Shown: one piece after another, positions 63,961 through 64,000 of the stretch
How the letters are laid out: each line of letters starts with the position of its first letter
How positions within the stretch are numbered: position 1 is the stretch's first letter
From: Euglena gracilis
Taxonomy: Eukaryota > Euglenida > Euglenophyceae > Euglenales
Direction: 5' to 3'
NCBI GenBank assembly: GCA_039621445.1
Contig: CP154956.1
Location: forward strand, 81,340,474 to 81,404,473
DNA length: 64,000 nt
Translations under genes and position numbers: made by a program
The notes under the pieces: model-generated
Seen by the model: the letters and a program-made list of their open reading frames with translations, nothing else
Databases searched by the model: none
What the model was told of the DNA's origin: nothing

Positions 63961-64000
63961 AAAAAAAACCCCTGACCCCCACCCACCATGCAGGGGGTGG

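Overview
This is nuclear DNA of a eukaryote with a large, repeat-rich genome. Short GC-rich exons (about 65 to 260 bp) with GT..AG boundaries are separated by introns of 0.3 to 5 kb. These introns carry microsatellites, MITE-like elements, retrotransposon wreckage and very many G/C homopolymer runs. The families seen (AGC-group kinase, Schlafen/AlbA_2 domain, DIRS-like tyrosine-recombinase retrotransposons, Tc1/mariner and hAT-like remnants) would fit a protist or alga, but the species cannot be named from the sequence. There is no bacterial-type gene organisation, no CRISPR and no recognisable rRNA or tRNA gene.

Layout. (1) 1-14.3 kb, + strand: scattered exons of one or more genes, ending with an exon that encodes a transmembrane helix and a short cytoplasmic tail (stop at 14272-14274). 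They are separated by a Tc1 fragment, an 0.8 kb TG array, 85-bp and palindromic repeats and a 1.3 kb element with 59-bp inverted ends. (2) 17.4-24.1 kb, + strand: a Schlafen-like (AlbA_2) gene of six well-phased exons plus two likely upstream ones; it has an apparent one-base shift at a C-run. (3) 24.3-40.2 kb: a graveyard of at least three DIRS-like elements with pol (RT, RNase H, tyrosine recombinase) on the - strand, and gag-like ORFs on the + strand between short inverted modules. One recombinase ORF is split by a 3546-bp insertion (26417-29962) with about 220-270 bp inverted ends, a core of about 40 tandem 77-bp units and a 10-bp target duplication. (4) 40.2-43.1 kb: gene-free, made of dispersed G/C-run elements. 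(5) 43.2-63.6 kb, - strand: a gene of at least 14 exons encoding coiled-coil and APRTP-rich N-terminal segments, an acidic stretch, a complete AGC Ser/Thr kinase domain and a C-terminal hydrophobic motif. Its introns contain two MITE-like elements with clean target duplications, a 1.46 kb duplicated fold-back region and several palindromic minisatellites.

Reading frames were checked by intron phase wherever possible. The kinase gene keeps phase across ten consecutive boundaries from exon 60150-60308 to the terminal exon, apart from one exon whose acceptor is not visible. The Schlafen-like gene keeps phase across five boundaries if one C is added to a C-run. Identity of the membrane protein, the number of missing exons and the promoters could not be settled by eye.
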